NCBI RefSeq assembly: GCF_000330505.1
Contig: NW_004440449.1
Span: 42,349-92,082 of the forward strand
Length of the DNA: 49,734 bases
From: Entamoeba invadens IP1
Taxonomy: Eukaryota; Evosea; Mastigamoebida; Endamoebidae
Direction: 5' to 3'
Within the stretch, counting starts at the first letter, position 1. Every line of letters starts with the position of its first letter. Of the stretch, positions 34,256 through 44,536 are shown in pieces. The notes beneath the pieces were generated by a model. It did not search any database. It was not told the origin of the DNA and was given only the letters and a program-made list of their open reading frames with translations. The position numbers were made by a program, and so were the translations under genes.

Positions 34256-35015
34256 TGTCCCGCTTAGAATATTCTCTTTTGTGTGGAATCATTCTACGAT
34301 ATATTCAATAACCGTCATTGTAAAAACAACAAAAATGTTTTTAATTTTGTTTTTATTTTAAATTATTTTTTTTTCGAAACATTACAAAAACTTAGAAAAT
34401 AATCATTAACTTATTTAGTTCTCTTTTCCTTCTTTTCAGAAGAGCAATCCAAAAACCCCTTTAAAATGACGCACATAAGAAATGGGTCAGTCAAGTGTGT
34501 GTAGTCACTTCAAACACTTTTAGTAGAATTAACATGCATGTCATAATAAGTTAGACGAACTGAATGTTAGTTAAACTGAATGTTTCAAACACACAAAATG
34601 AAAAAATAAACATTTGGATGTTAATGTGCATAAAACAAACCTCTAGCACCATAGTTGCAACGAATATTGAAGAAATGTATATACCTGAAGAGCGCAATTC
34701 CTATAACGTAAGTCAATGGTTGATTCGATATTAAACAGACCTTGTATTTTTTATCTGAAGAATCAGTTAAACCCTTAGAGTTTTTTTTAGGTTAATTATA
34801 AGTATAGTTTTAAAGTTATAATAATATAGATTATATTATGTGTAATTATTTAACTATAAAACTATACTACCATATACAATAATTAACATATAAAATAAAT
34901 TAACACATTTTAACTAACGAAAAACTACTTTGAATAATCATCATAAAATTATAAAAAAAGAGTTTTTAATTATCTTTTACTCGTTGATTTTTCAAACTAA
35001 AGAGCAAACAAAATA
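34256..35015. other. Non-coding 3' part of the second pogo-like element
   Basis: AT-rich sequence between the left TIR and the transposase stop. No gene seen. Confidence 0.5.
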
Positions 35016-36212
35016 TCACTCGTAAACAATTGTTTTGTTGAACTGGAGCAATTTAACTCTTTTCCTTTTAAACAAAATCATTCCACACTTGGTTTCTAAT
35101 TGCGAGTTGGCACAATCTCTTGCGTTTTTTCTTAAAGTTTTGTATATTTCCTTTTTGACATTGTCGATATTATCGCCTTCTTCATTTGACATCTCATTCA
35201 TACATCTGTCAATTTCTTGCTGCTCGAAAAAGCAATTCAGCTTCGTGCATGAAGATGGCACCACTTCACATACTGTACTCAAGTTTTGAAGTAGTCTCGG
35301 TACTAACCCGCATGCAATAAAGGAAGACACCACATTCTTTGATGTGGTCACTCTTTCCCACGAATGACAATCGACATAATTTGTACAGATATATAGGAAA
35401 GGTGACCGTATGTGTCATTCATCAACGATTTATCAGTTGTACATGCCCGTTTCTGATTTCCAAATATCCCCACATCACACATTTGCAACAAATGAGATGA
35501 GTGTGGGGGGAGTAGTATTATTTTGACGTTATTCTCTGTCAACATTTCTACAGCGCCTACTCCAAGATGAGAACCGTAACCATCCATTACAAGAATTGAC
35601 ATACCGCTATAACCATGTTTTCTTCTTTTTTCAAGCAATTCGGGAATAAAAACACTTCGGATCCACTCTTCAAATAATTGATTTGTCATGAACGCTTTTT
35701 TTGTGTACTTCAGGCACGCTTTATTGTTTGTCAAACCCAATTCTAAAAGCTCCTTTTCAACACTTTCTGTTGGTATAATGAAAAAAGGTTTCAGTGCTGT
35801 GCCATCCATACAAATTGCTGCCATCAATGTTGNNNNNNNNNNNNNNNNNNNNNNNNNNNNNNNNNNNNNNNNNNNNNNNNNNNNNNNNNNNNNNNNNNNN
35901 NNNNNNNNNNNNNNNNNNNNNNNNNNNNNNNNATAAAATAAGAGAACTGTCTAAATTCGTGTATAGATAATTTGAAAGGTTGTTATAGTCATAATAACTC
36001 TGTTTAATGTTGCTCATCAAAGTATTTTCTAATTCTTTCAATCTCGAAAGTGATTGATCAAGCTTCACAACAGAGACTTCTTTGCATTGTTCTACGATGG
36101 ACTTGATTTTTAAAAAATCAACACCATCAAAATTGATGTTTATTGCTCTTGAAAAAACATGCACTGGAAGTGAACTATGACTTTGAGTTGTCGTTGATGT
36201 CGAGTTCGACAT
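35016..36212 (-). pseudogene. Pogo/Tigger-type transposase with a gap
   Basis: Minus-strand transposase starting at the ATG at 36212. The first 93 or so residues are visible, then 100 unknown bases hide the next part, probably including the first catalytic Asp. After the gap the DDE_1 core resumes with ILVMDGYGSHLG (second Asp, near 35590) and LLQMCDVGIFG (third Asp, near 35480), with 35 residues between them. The frame changes near 35350-35390 and continues as SWERVTTSKNVVSSFIACGL to the stop at 35016, a typical C-terminal region of this family. Besides the gap there is at least this one frame break, so the state of the original gene cannot be judged. Confidence 0.8.
35833..35932. other. Assembly gap of 100 N
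   Basis: Exactly 100 undetermined bases, a conventional placeholder for a gap of unknown size, inside the second pogo-like transposase. Confidence 0.99.
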
Positions 36213-36562
36213 AATATTGTTTGTTTTTTAATTTCTAGTTTTACAATTGTTCAAAAAAATCTCAGAAAAAAAAATAAAATGTTTAAAGTTTTTATTTAAA
36301 TGGTGTTTTTGATTTTTGCTTTTTGGATAAAATTATTTTAATTTGTAATGATATATGTCTTAAAATCGGGATCATTTAAACATATTATTAATAATGGTAA
36401 ACAAAAATTAATTTTGTTTAATCGACAAAAATGCATAGAATGTTCTAATTTTTATTCAAATAAGACTAAAAGAACGACGTTGGCGACTGGGACAACGTTT
36501 TACAACTTACTCTAATCAGAAAGGATGAGATTTTTTTTACAATTTTCTAAATGGTGTTAAAG

Positions 36563-36597
36563 ACCCGATAATTATTTATCGGGTTTGAAAGTGCTTG
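36563..36597 (+). repeat. Hairpin and candidate Helitron 3' end, copy 1
   Basis: Perfect 9-bp stem ACCCGATAA (36563-36571), loop TTAT, TTATCGGGT (36576-36584), then 13 nt ending CTTG at 36594-36597 before a T. Helitrons end with a hairpin 10-12 nt before CTRR and insert before a T. Geometry and position downstream of RepHel fit, but the last four bases are CTTG, not CTRR. An almost identical copy is at 37833-37865. A transcription terminator is the main alternative. Confidence 0.5.
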
Positions 36598-38130
36598 TAT
36601 TTATTTATTTCAGTTGTACGTTATTCTTGCGCTTCTTAATAGTATTTTATTAATAAGCAATATACTATAAATATAATTGTTTTTACTAATCTTAATAATA
36701 AAATGTGATGATTTTTCAATACAAACGATAGTTAATTTTTACTAACTATCGTTTTATTCAAGTTTAGTTCCTTAAAAAAAGATAAAATTTTAAATAAATT
36801 ATCTCTTTTTTTTGATGAATTAATTATTGTTTTAAATAGTAATTGTATAAACAGACAGACAAACAAGTTTTTGAAATTAAAAAAAGAAGTTAAATAATAA
36901 AATAATTAAAAATTAGAAAAGAGTATTTAAATGAGATTAAATTTACTAATAAGAAATAAAAAGGTATTAGAAGTAATGGTATTATAATGAAAACTTTTAT
37001 ATACTTTAATGTGTTATACGTTTAACATATATATCATATTTCGATAAGGTGTGATAAAAACATAAAAACATTAACGGTTGAAAATAATAGAGGTCTTGAT
37101 AAATAATTAATAAAAAGTGTAAGATAGGTATATCAAATCGATAATAAACAAAAACAATTGTAGAACAAACACAAAAATTTTAGAAAGACAACACCAAAGA
37201 TATAAAGAAGTTGTTGAATGTTATTTTTGCGTGCAGACTAAGATACCGAGTCTATAATACAAACGGATTGTGTTTGGTTTAACAAGCCAAACAATATATG
37301 ATAAATGATTTTGTACAAAAAACACACATTATGTAAATTAGAATGAATGTTTAAAATAAGTTGATGTGTATATGTAATGTAAGTGACAAGCATTTTATAA
37401 AAAAAAGATATTTAAAAATGGATTAACTACACGTATCGGCGATAGATTGTAACATGTACATCAAGATAATAACAACTTTATATCAAATAATAGTTAATTA
37501 TTAATATTGACCAGTAATAAAGTTGTGTAAATAAACACCAGAACAACAAAAAAGTGTTAAATATTTACCTGTGTCATGTAAATAAAAATACATATAATTT
37601 TTATTCATTATGATGAGTGTCTCTATCTTATTATGTACTATTGAAAACATATTTTATCACCTGGTATTTAAAGTGAAAACTGTTATTATAATTATAATTT
37701 AAAAATAATAAAAGTTGATTCTTTTTTTAATAAAATGAAAATAATTAAAAAGAGGAATGTGACGAAAAAGCATTTTTATTGATACAAATAACAAAGTTAT
37801 GAATTAATATTTGGACTAAAATGATGTTGTTGACCCGATAATTATTATCGGGTTTTAAGTGCTTGTTTATATTGGTTTATCAAAGATTTTTTTAAAAATT
37901 ATGATAAAGTTTTCTTTGTCTTTGAATTATTATTTTTACAAAAAATTATTTTTATGTTTTTTCAATTTTTCTCATATAAATTGACAAAAAAATTGAATTA
38001 TAATTAGTTTATAATAAAATTTTTTAATTGTATAAATTTAATATAATAACTTAATCAACACTTCATTGAATAATTCATGAAAAATTTTTTAAACATACAA
38101 TAACATTGTCAAACTCAAGAATTAAAATAG
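36598..38130. other. AT-rich spacer upstream of the Ras-like gene
   Basis: No gene seen. It contains the second hairpin (37833-37865). If both hairpins are Helitron ends, part of this stretch would be a non-autonomous Helitron. Confidence 0.45.
37833..37865 (+). repeat. Hairpin and candidate Helitron 3' end, copy 2
   Basis: Stem ACCCGATAA (37833-37841) with TTATCGGGT (37845-37853), loop TTA, then 12 nt ending CTTG (37862-37865) before a T. The preceding bases (CTAAAATGATGTT) also resemble those before copy 1 (CTAAATGGTGTT). Confidence 0.5.
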
Positions 38131-38135
38131 GAACT
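38131..38135 (+). promoter_or_regulatory. GAACT box before the Ras-like gene
   Basis: GAACT lies 14-18 nt upstream of the ATG at 38149, within ATAGGAACTCAAA. This fits the Entamoeba GAAC core element and a very short leader. Confidence 0.45.
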
Positions 38136-38148
38136 CAAATATCTAAAA

Positions 38149-38739
38149 ATGATTGAAACGAAAATATTACTTTTAGGTGACGGCGGAGTTGGAAAGACTT
38201 CAATTGCGATTCGTTTTATTTGTGATAGATTTATAGAAGTTTACGATCCTACAAATGACGACCCATACACAAAACGTGTAACAGTCGACGATGAAACTTA
38301 TTCATTGGAATTAATTGACGTTGCTGGATCCGAAGAGTATGCTGTGTATAGAAATGATAAGATTTGTATAAGCGACGGGTTTCTTGTTGTATATTCTATA
38401 ACGGATTCATCTTCTTTTGATAATATAAAATATTTTATTGAAACAATCTACAGAATTTTAGATAAAGAATTGTGTGAAGATATTCCCATAGTATTGTATG
38501 GTAATAAATGCGATTTGGAATTAAATAGAGATATCACAACAGAAGAAGGAAAAACGCTTGCTGAAAAATTGAACGTTTTATTTTTCGAAGGGTCTGCAAA
38601 AAATAATATCAACATTGAAGAAGTTATTTATGACCTTTTGAGAGAAATATATAAACAGAAAACTGAAATTAAAAACAAGACTAAGTCACAAAATGATATA
38701 CATTTGAACACTAAAAATAAGCCATGTATTATGTGTTGA
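38149..38739 (+). CDS. Ras-like small GTPase, prenylated
   Basis: A 196-residue GTP switch protein expected at a membrane. G1 is GDGGVGKTS, and switch I is YDPTNDDPYTK, which keeps the effector threonine of Ras YDPTIEDSY. G3 is DVAGSEEY, G4 NKCD and G5 EGSAKN. The C-terminal CIMC is a CAAX box, predicting prenylation. The Ras catalytic glutamine (Gln61 in DTAGQEEY) is replaced by Ser and the neighbouring Thr by Val, so intrinsic hydrolysis may be low. This is inferred from family knowledge. The ATG is the first in the frame and has a GAACT box close by. It converges with the Rho-like gene across 112 bp. Confidence 0.92.
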   Translation: MIETKILLLGDGGVGKTSIAIRFICDRFIEVYDPTNDDPYTKRVTVDDETYSLELIDVAGSEEYAVYRNDKICISDGFLVVYSITDSSSFDNIKYFIETIYRILDKELCEDIPIVLYGNKCDLELNRDITTEEGKTLAEKLNVLFFEGSAKNNINIEEVIYDLLREIYKQKTEIKNKTKSQNDIHLNTKNKPCIMC

Positions 38740-38851
38740 TATTTTTTATTTTTTTATTTTTTTAATATTTATTTGCAAGCAATAATAAAATTTGTAAATG
38801 TTATGAGAAATAGTAATAATATATTGAATTACAATTTAACGAAATAACTAA

Positions 38852-39454
38852 TTAACACAGAATGCAATCTTTATTATCGTGCTTTTTAGTGTTCATACAA
38901 GTATAAAGATACTCATAACTTATCTTTTTGGCCTTTTCAAAAACCATATTGACATTGATATCATTTATAGTTGAACATTCTATGTAGCCCATTGCTCCTA
39001 TATCTTTAGCCATTTGAAGGCCTTGTTCTGTTGTTATTCTTTGATAAATACCTTGAGGAAAATCACTTTCAATATTTCCATTTGATTCTCTCAAATCACT
39101 TTTGAAGCCAATTAATAATATTGGAGTGTTTGGGTTATATTGTTTTATTTCCGGCAACCAAAGTGTTTTGAGACTTTTATATGAGTCCATATAAACAAGT
39201 GAGAAACATAGGACAAAACACGAAGTATTATAATAACTCAACGGTCTCATTGGAGGGTAATCTTCTTGTCCACCAGTATCCCACAATTCCATGTCAATTT
39301 GAATATTGTTGTAAGTCACATTGATAGTGTAGTTATCAAATACAGTGGGTGTATATTCATAAGGAAATTCACCAGTTGTGTACTTGATGAGAAGACTAGT
39401 TTTGCCAACAGAACTATCTCCATTAAAAAGCAACTTTATTTTTTGTTGTACCAT
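38852..39454 (-). CDS. Rho-family small GTPase, divergent
   Basis: A 200-residue Rho-type switch protein from the ATG at 39454 (MVQQKIKLL). Switch I YTPTVFDNYT and WDTGGQEDY with the Trp mark it as Rho rather than Ras or Rab. The C-terminal CILC is a CAAX box after a Lys-rich stretch. Several nucleotide-contacting positions are unusual: GDSSVGKT where GDGAVGKT is usual, Gly for Ala in DTAGQ, FKSD where the G4 motif is normally [N/T]KxD, and CSTIND where SAK/SAL is usual. Its nucleotide cycle may differ from standard Rho, or it may be drifting. The frame stays open for 89 more codons upstream (to an ATG at 39721). The shorter start is chosen because Rho proteins begin just before the beta-1 strand. 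Confidence 0.88.
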   Translation of the reverse strand: MVQQKIKLLFNGDSSVGKTSLLIKYTTGEFPYEYTPTVFDNYTINVTYNNIQIDMELWDTGGQEDYPPMRPLSYYNTSCFVLCFSLVYMDSYKSLKTLWLPEIKQYNPNTPILLIGFKSDLRESNGNIESDFPQGIYQRITTEQGLQMAKDIGAMGYIECSTINDINVNMVFEKAKKISYEYLYTCMNTKKHDNKDCILC

Positions 39455-39721
39455 TTGTAATTTCACAGTTTTTATAAAATAATTTAAACTAAGTTTTCCC
39501 GTTTTTAAAAATAAAAAAATAAAATTTGAGTTTGTTGTTAAATGTTGGTATAGGTCAATAACACAGTTTTTCATGTATTTGTAGTAATTAGACATCTGGT
39601 TCGTTAATAGGAAACCAACATTGACCACCATCACCCAAACTGAAATATTATATTTGCTGCGAATGTTTTTTAAAATAACCCACATTTCAACAACTTTTCG
39701 TTCATCTCTAATGTCACCCAT
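39455..39721 (-). other. In-frame upstream extension of the Rho-like gene
   Basis: Eighty-nine codons open in the same frame as the Rho gene, beginning with ATG at 39721 and containing a hydrophobic SVWVMVVNVGFLLT. Its composition looks more coding-like than the spacers. It could be an N-terminal extension, a remnant of another gene abutting the Rho gene, or chance. No known Rho N-terminal module is recognisable. Confidence 0.3.
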
Positions 39722-39888
39722 TTTCTTTTTGTACTATGTGGACGCGGAATTTATTACTACCCAATTTTAAATAAATTATTAACCATAAACAAAGTTAATT
39801 AATTAAATAAAACAATCACATTAAGGTCAATCTTCTTTATGTTTAACTTTGTGTTGTGTAAGTGTTTTATTTATAAATATAATAATTA

Positions 39889-40094
39889 GAGTTGGAAGAA
39901 AAAATCCGGCTCGATAAGGAATGAAAATAATTACAAATAAAAAACTATTTTATTTTAGTTTTAGAGTTTTTTACAAACAAATTTTTTTATGTAAAAAAAT
40001 TGTTTTTTTGTATAAAAAAATGTTTTTTATTCGTTTAGTTTAAATTGATTTTATTTACTATTTTTCCTTATCGAGCAGGATTTTTTTTCGACTC
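39889..40094. mobile_element. Small TA-flanked MITE
   Basis: 206 bp with imperfect TIRs (GAGTTGGAAGAAAAAATCC at left, complement of GAGTCGAAAAAAAATCC at right, both continuing with GCTCGATAAGGAA), flanked by TA (39887-39888 and 40095-40096). It has no gene and is a Tc1/mariner-type MITE. It abuts the element at 40099 and seems to have landed within that element's target duplication. Confidence 0.75.
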
Positions 40095-40098
40095 TAAT

Positions 40099-42326
40099 AA
40101 GTCTTTGCCAAAATTTAACAAACCTTAATGTTTGGCAAAATTTGAGAAAGACGGAAATTTGCAAAATTATAATTGTAGTGAAGAAATTATATTTTTTAGT
40201 TAAATTAATTTATATATATCGATTCCCTTATTTGTAAATAAAAATATATTTTAATTTAAACATAATAAAATAATATATTATTTGATATTTTTTTTCAATT
40301 GTTACGACTTTATGGGAATTAACAAAAAATTATTAAAAATATCTTAACCATATTTGTAAAATGCCGTAACAAAAAATGAACAATTTATAATGAATAAAAA
40401 ACATAAAAGCACTTATTTTGAATTATTTAAATTAAAATATGTTATTTTTTATTAAACCACTTTTTGACTTTGTTTGTTTGTTTAAGTATTTGATGATTTA
40501 CATTATAAGTTGAATTGTTTCTGTGTTATTTGATAATTGATTGTTTAATTGATTGTTGTCAATCAAAACAACATTTCATTATTTTTATTGTTAACATCTT
40601 TAAATATACAACAGATGTTGTATTTGAACCTTGGACTTTTACAATAATCAATTTTAATATTTTATGTGCATGTACATGTAAGCCTTAAGTCATAACATAA
40701 AATTTTTGTAAATTGTTGTCTCAGTCTTAGTGTTATCATTTGAAGTTTAATTTGATTTCACATGTTTACATACTCAAAAGATACCTCTTATAATTTTTTA
40801 GGCGGTTTTTGAATAAAAACATTATGATTAACTATGAAACATTATACACTAACTGTTGTTATTTAATAATTGAAAATTAATATTTGATAAATGCCTCCAT
40901 TTAAATTGATCATCATAGTTGTAATGTTATAGAAACACTTGTGTTTACTATTATGTGTTGTAATTTGAAAAACAATAAAACTATTGTTAATAAAAAAACA
41001 ATTATATATAATATCTCGCTTATATGTGGTTATCAACAAATAGCTTTTGGATGATAATTGTGAAAATCAACTTAATTACACTATTAAACAATTGTTTATA
41101 TTTGATTTTTCTTTGTTTCAACAAAATGATAAAACAAATTACACAAAATAATAATCAATATTTGAGAATAATAATGTCATTAACAGTCATTATTCAACAG
41201 GAAATTATTTTGTATGTACAATAAAGTATATTAGTTATCGATAATTAAAAATTAATTTGAACGTTTAATTGTGTTGATAACTTTGTTATGTGAATAACCG
41301 AAAACATTGTTTTCTTATGAAGTTAACAAAGTACAATTCAACTCTTGTTCTTAACAACCTTTAAAATGTTTTATTAAACCATTTTATGTTGAGTTTTAAA
41401 CAAAAAATGATGTCAAACTTTTAGACGAATGAAAATATTTTTTATATTTTATATACACATATTTGTGAGCCAAAATAAATATTTAAAATATTGTAAATCG
41501 TAATATTGTTTTAATCTTAGTGTTATCATTTTAAGTTCTAATTCGATGTTACAAGTTACACATTAAATAGATACCATGTTTTATTTATTGTACTGTTTTT
41601 AAATGAATTATTTTGATCAATAGTGATATCTTTTATAGTAACTATTGTTATTGAATTATTGATAATTGATAATTGATCATCAATAGGTGACTACTTAAAT
41701 TATTAAGTTTATAATGTGGTGTTATTGAAATATACAGTGAGGATAAAAAAACCGCTTCCTATCGATTTAATAGTTATAAATAATAACATTATAATATAAA
41801 GTATGATACAAATTACCACCTAGGACAGAAAAAGTCTCCACGAAACATATTCAGCCTTCATGGTAAACAATACTATACATTTTATTTTATTAATATTATT
41901 AAAATCTATAAAATCAAGTGGAAGCGGTTAAAAAGACCGCTTCCGTTTTTTAGCCCCCTTGTAGTCGTAAATAATTGTGTGTTGTAATAGAAAAAAAGAT
42001 AAAACGACATTTTAAAATAATCAATTGTATATAATGTTTGTTTAAATGAAATTACCAACAAAAAGTAGTTGAATGAAACTTTTTATATTGATAATTTTTG
42101 ATGTGATGACAAATATTTCTTCTTTTTTACCATATTCAGTGTTGCTTTTTTAGTGTTAAGTTGCTTTAGTATTTTTGATAATTATAAAAATTATAATGTG
42201 TGGTTATTTTTCTAATCATGAAATAGTTTTCAAATAATTTAAAATAATTAAAAGAAATAGTAAATGATATTGAGGTATGTAATAATTTGGCAAATTTTCA
42301 GGTTTGTAATATTTTGGCAAAGACTT
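40099..42326. mobile_element. 2.2-kb inverted-repeat element without a gene
   Basis: 2,228 bp with imperfect TIRs: AAGTCTTTGCCAAAATTTAA at left matches the complement of the right end (AAGTCTTTGCCAAAATATTA), and homology continues through ACAAACC and a second GGCAAA block to about 50 bp. A possible 5-bp duplication TTAAT flanks it (right copy 42327-42331; left copy split by the MITE at 39889-40094). The interior is non-coding. A partial internal direct repeat (TCTTAGTGTTATCATTT near 40727 and 41515) suggests duplication. The superfamily cannot be assigned. Confidence 0.65.
41745..41934. mobile_element. MITE related to 13771-13962
   Basis: 190 bp with inverted ends AACCGCTTCC and GGAAGCGGTT. 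It shares interior CATATTCAG and GGTAAACAATAC with the copy at 13771. It is nested in the element at 40099-42326. A relic of the right end only (AATCAAGTGGAAACCGTTAA) lies at about 46128-46147. Confidence 0.6.
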
Positions 42327-42580
42327 TTAATAAAATATTTAAATAAATTAAAACTAATATAGATTTTTTAATGTTTTTGGTTTAAAAATATCAAACTATT
42401 TAATAATATATTTTATTTAAATTTTAACTATAAAGTTTAACATAAGGCAAAGTGTAGTTTTATTTTTAAATAAAATCAAATATTATGCATTTTATTGTTG
42501 TTACTCATTTCTAAAAAATTAATTTAAAAAAGTTTTGAAATAAATTTATTCAACACACTCAAAAAAAACTTATTAATAAA

Positions 42581-43152
42581 ATGGGAAGTGTTGTTTCAAA
42601 TGAAGTTTGTCCAGAAAGTGTAATAACAGAAGGAGACAAAAGCACTTATTTAATATCCAAATTGAAAGAATGGAGTTCGTGCCAAGAAATGAATATCATA
42701 TACGACAGTGACCTTCAATTTCTTCAAGGAGATGACTGTATTTTTTGTGAAATGGTTCTTAATAAAGAGAACTTATATTACATCATTATCACAGCAAACG
42801 ATTATGTTGTGTGTGGCTTTGTGAAGTTAAAAATATTTGAAAAAGAAGAGAACCATGTATTGGGTTCAGACCTATTTTTAGCTTCACTGGTAAATTCAAA
42901 TGGGACGATAAACGCAAAACAATACATTGGAAAAATGATGCGTTTTTTGAACTTGGAAATAATTTAGACTGTAATGTTTTCCATTTTGGGGAATATGATA
43001 TGACTCTAATCAGAGAAACTGATTTAAAACAACCAAAATTTGGTGCTTATACATGTGAAACTCGCTATTTCAACTTTGGTAAAGACACAACGGGATTGAA
43101 CGAAAACGAATATTTGAAGGCCAAAAGACTCATGGTTGTTCAAATGTGTTAA
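42581..43152 (+). pseudogene. TLDc-like protein gene with one frame break
   Basis: About 190 codons from the ATG at 42581, resembling the TLDc-domain proteins expanded in Entamoeba (function unknown; the fold occurs in oxidation-resistance proteins). Visible features are EMNIIYDSDLQF, a beta-rich stretch with YYIIITANDYVVCGFV, then after the break DAFFELGNNLDCNVFHFGEY and the C-terminal KAKRLMVVQM. The frame changes at an A5 run (near 42931). Without the shift the first part would end at a stop at 42967. Both halves join into one coherent domain, so the gene is either recently damaged or mis-assembled. TLDc assignment is by overall pattern and moderately sure. Confidence 0.6.
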
Positions 43153-44536
43153 TTTAACCAATTAAAATATTTTTATTTTTTGAAATTTGTTTTTTCCGTT
43201 ATCATATTAGAAACATTTTTTGTTACATTCATTATTTGATTTTTGTTTTAAAACAACAATAAAATTGGAAAAATAAAAAAATAAAATAACAATTTAGAAC
43301 TGCTTTAAATGGTGCAATATGCCACATACTAACGTTGGCACACAGTGCACACTTTATATCTTGTGTCACAAATTTGACATTTGAAGTCATTAGATGTCTT
43401 CGGGAAATGCCCCGTTTTGCAGACACTACACTTTCTCTCTTCATCGCTTGGACATTGGTATCAAACTGTCCACATGTGATGCAGCTCTGTGATGGCGATG
43501 CAAACAACACATCCTCGTATACATGACGGGTAGTTTCCAATTTTTTCAACTATGGGCACACGTTAAATTACACAAGTACCATTAATATGAAAAGGGAATT
43601 CTGTGTTGACTACAGTATCCACACCAAATAAGATAGAGGCTAGTATAGATAGAAAAAATATTCACACAGTTGTTATAAAATATAGTAAAATAAACCAAAT
43701 AACATTTTTGAATTTATTATTCAATGATATTAATTTTACAATAAAAACAAAACATAAAAATATAATTTTTTAATAGGAAAATTGTTAAAGCAAAGTCGAA
43801 CTAAGTTTGTTTTTTATTGCATGTTTTAATATGTAAGTTGTCACTAAGTTGAATGAAAACACTGCGTATAGAAAAGTAAAAATATTTAGCTTAAAGCGTG
43901 AAGCCAAAAAAAGATCTCGAAAATTATTTGTATGTAAATTAATACAATATTACTGATTTGGTGAAACAAGTTCCAGAATATACAGTTTTTAATGTCAATG
44001 TTTAAAATAAATACACTGTTGTTGTTTTAAATAATACCAAAGACGAATAATAACAAAAATGCAAGTGATAAGAAGATTTGAACTCGGAGACATTCTATGA
44101 AAAACTTACAAAGTAGTATTGCTAAATCGGAATTAAAGAATGGTTTAATGATTCTGATGAAAACATATTGTTTTCAATAATGAACACTAAACTTTATGAA
44201 AATGCTGATCAGAAAAAACAAACTTGAGGTGAGTATTGAGAAAGAAACAAACGAATAGAAATGACAATCTCACCAAAGTTAAATTTGTTGTTGATACTTA
44301 AATGAAAGAAGCTAAAAAGATGCCCTTAACAAAGAAGTTGACGTTTCGAATGATATTTAAAATTTAATACAAAATAATTAAAATTTGCTGAACTTGATAA
44401 ATTTAAAAGGAATGGATTATGTTAAATCTTGATGTACATTTATTTAAGTTGTGACGACGTGGCAAATTACACAAAAGACACATTGTGTAAATAAATTGTA
44501 AATGTTTGAAATAAAACAAAAAAAGCGACAAATAAG
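43153..44536. other. Spacer with gene relics
   Basis: AT-rich overall. It holds the Cys-rich fragment at 43329-43549. Around 44050-44400 the plus strand has short coding-like stretches (MQVIRRFELGDIL from about 44059, later ENILFSIMNTKLYENADQKK) interrupted by stops in all frames, apparently an unrecognised pseudogene. Confidence 0.4.
43329..43549 (-). pseudogene. CxxC-rich (zinc-binding-like) gene fragment
   Basis: Read on the minus strand with one frame change near 43450, five Cys pairs or partners appear in order: SCITCGQFD, CPSDEERKCSVCKTGHF, FKCQICD and YKVCTVCQR, then a stop at 43329-43331. The spacing resembles a zinc-ribbon or treble-clef array. No start codon or N-terminal part is recognisable, so it is called a fragment. 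The frame change could also be a sequence error. Confidence 0.4.

Larger units (their letters stand above)
34220..36512 (-). mobile_element. Second pogo-like element, with assembly gap
   Basis: 2,293 bp (excluding unknown gap length) with 36-bp perfect TIRs starting GAGTAAGTTGTAAAACGTTG (34220-34255 and 36477-36512), flanked by TA (34218-34219 and 36513-36514). AACGTTGTCCC occurs twice in the left end, which may be a tandem binding site. It encodes a DDE_1-type transposase on the minus strand. Its ends differ from those of the element at 26079, so it is a separate family. Confidence 0.9.
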
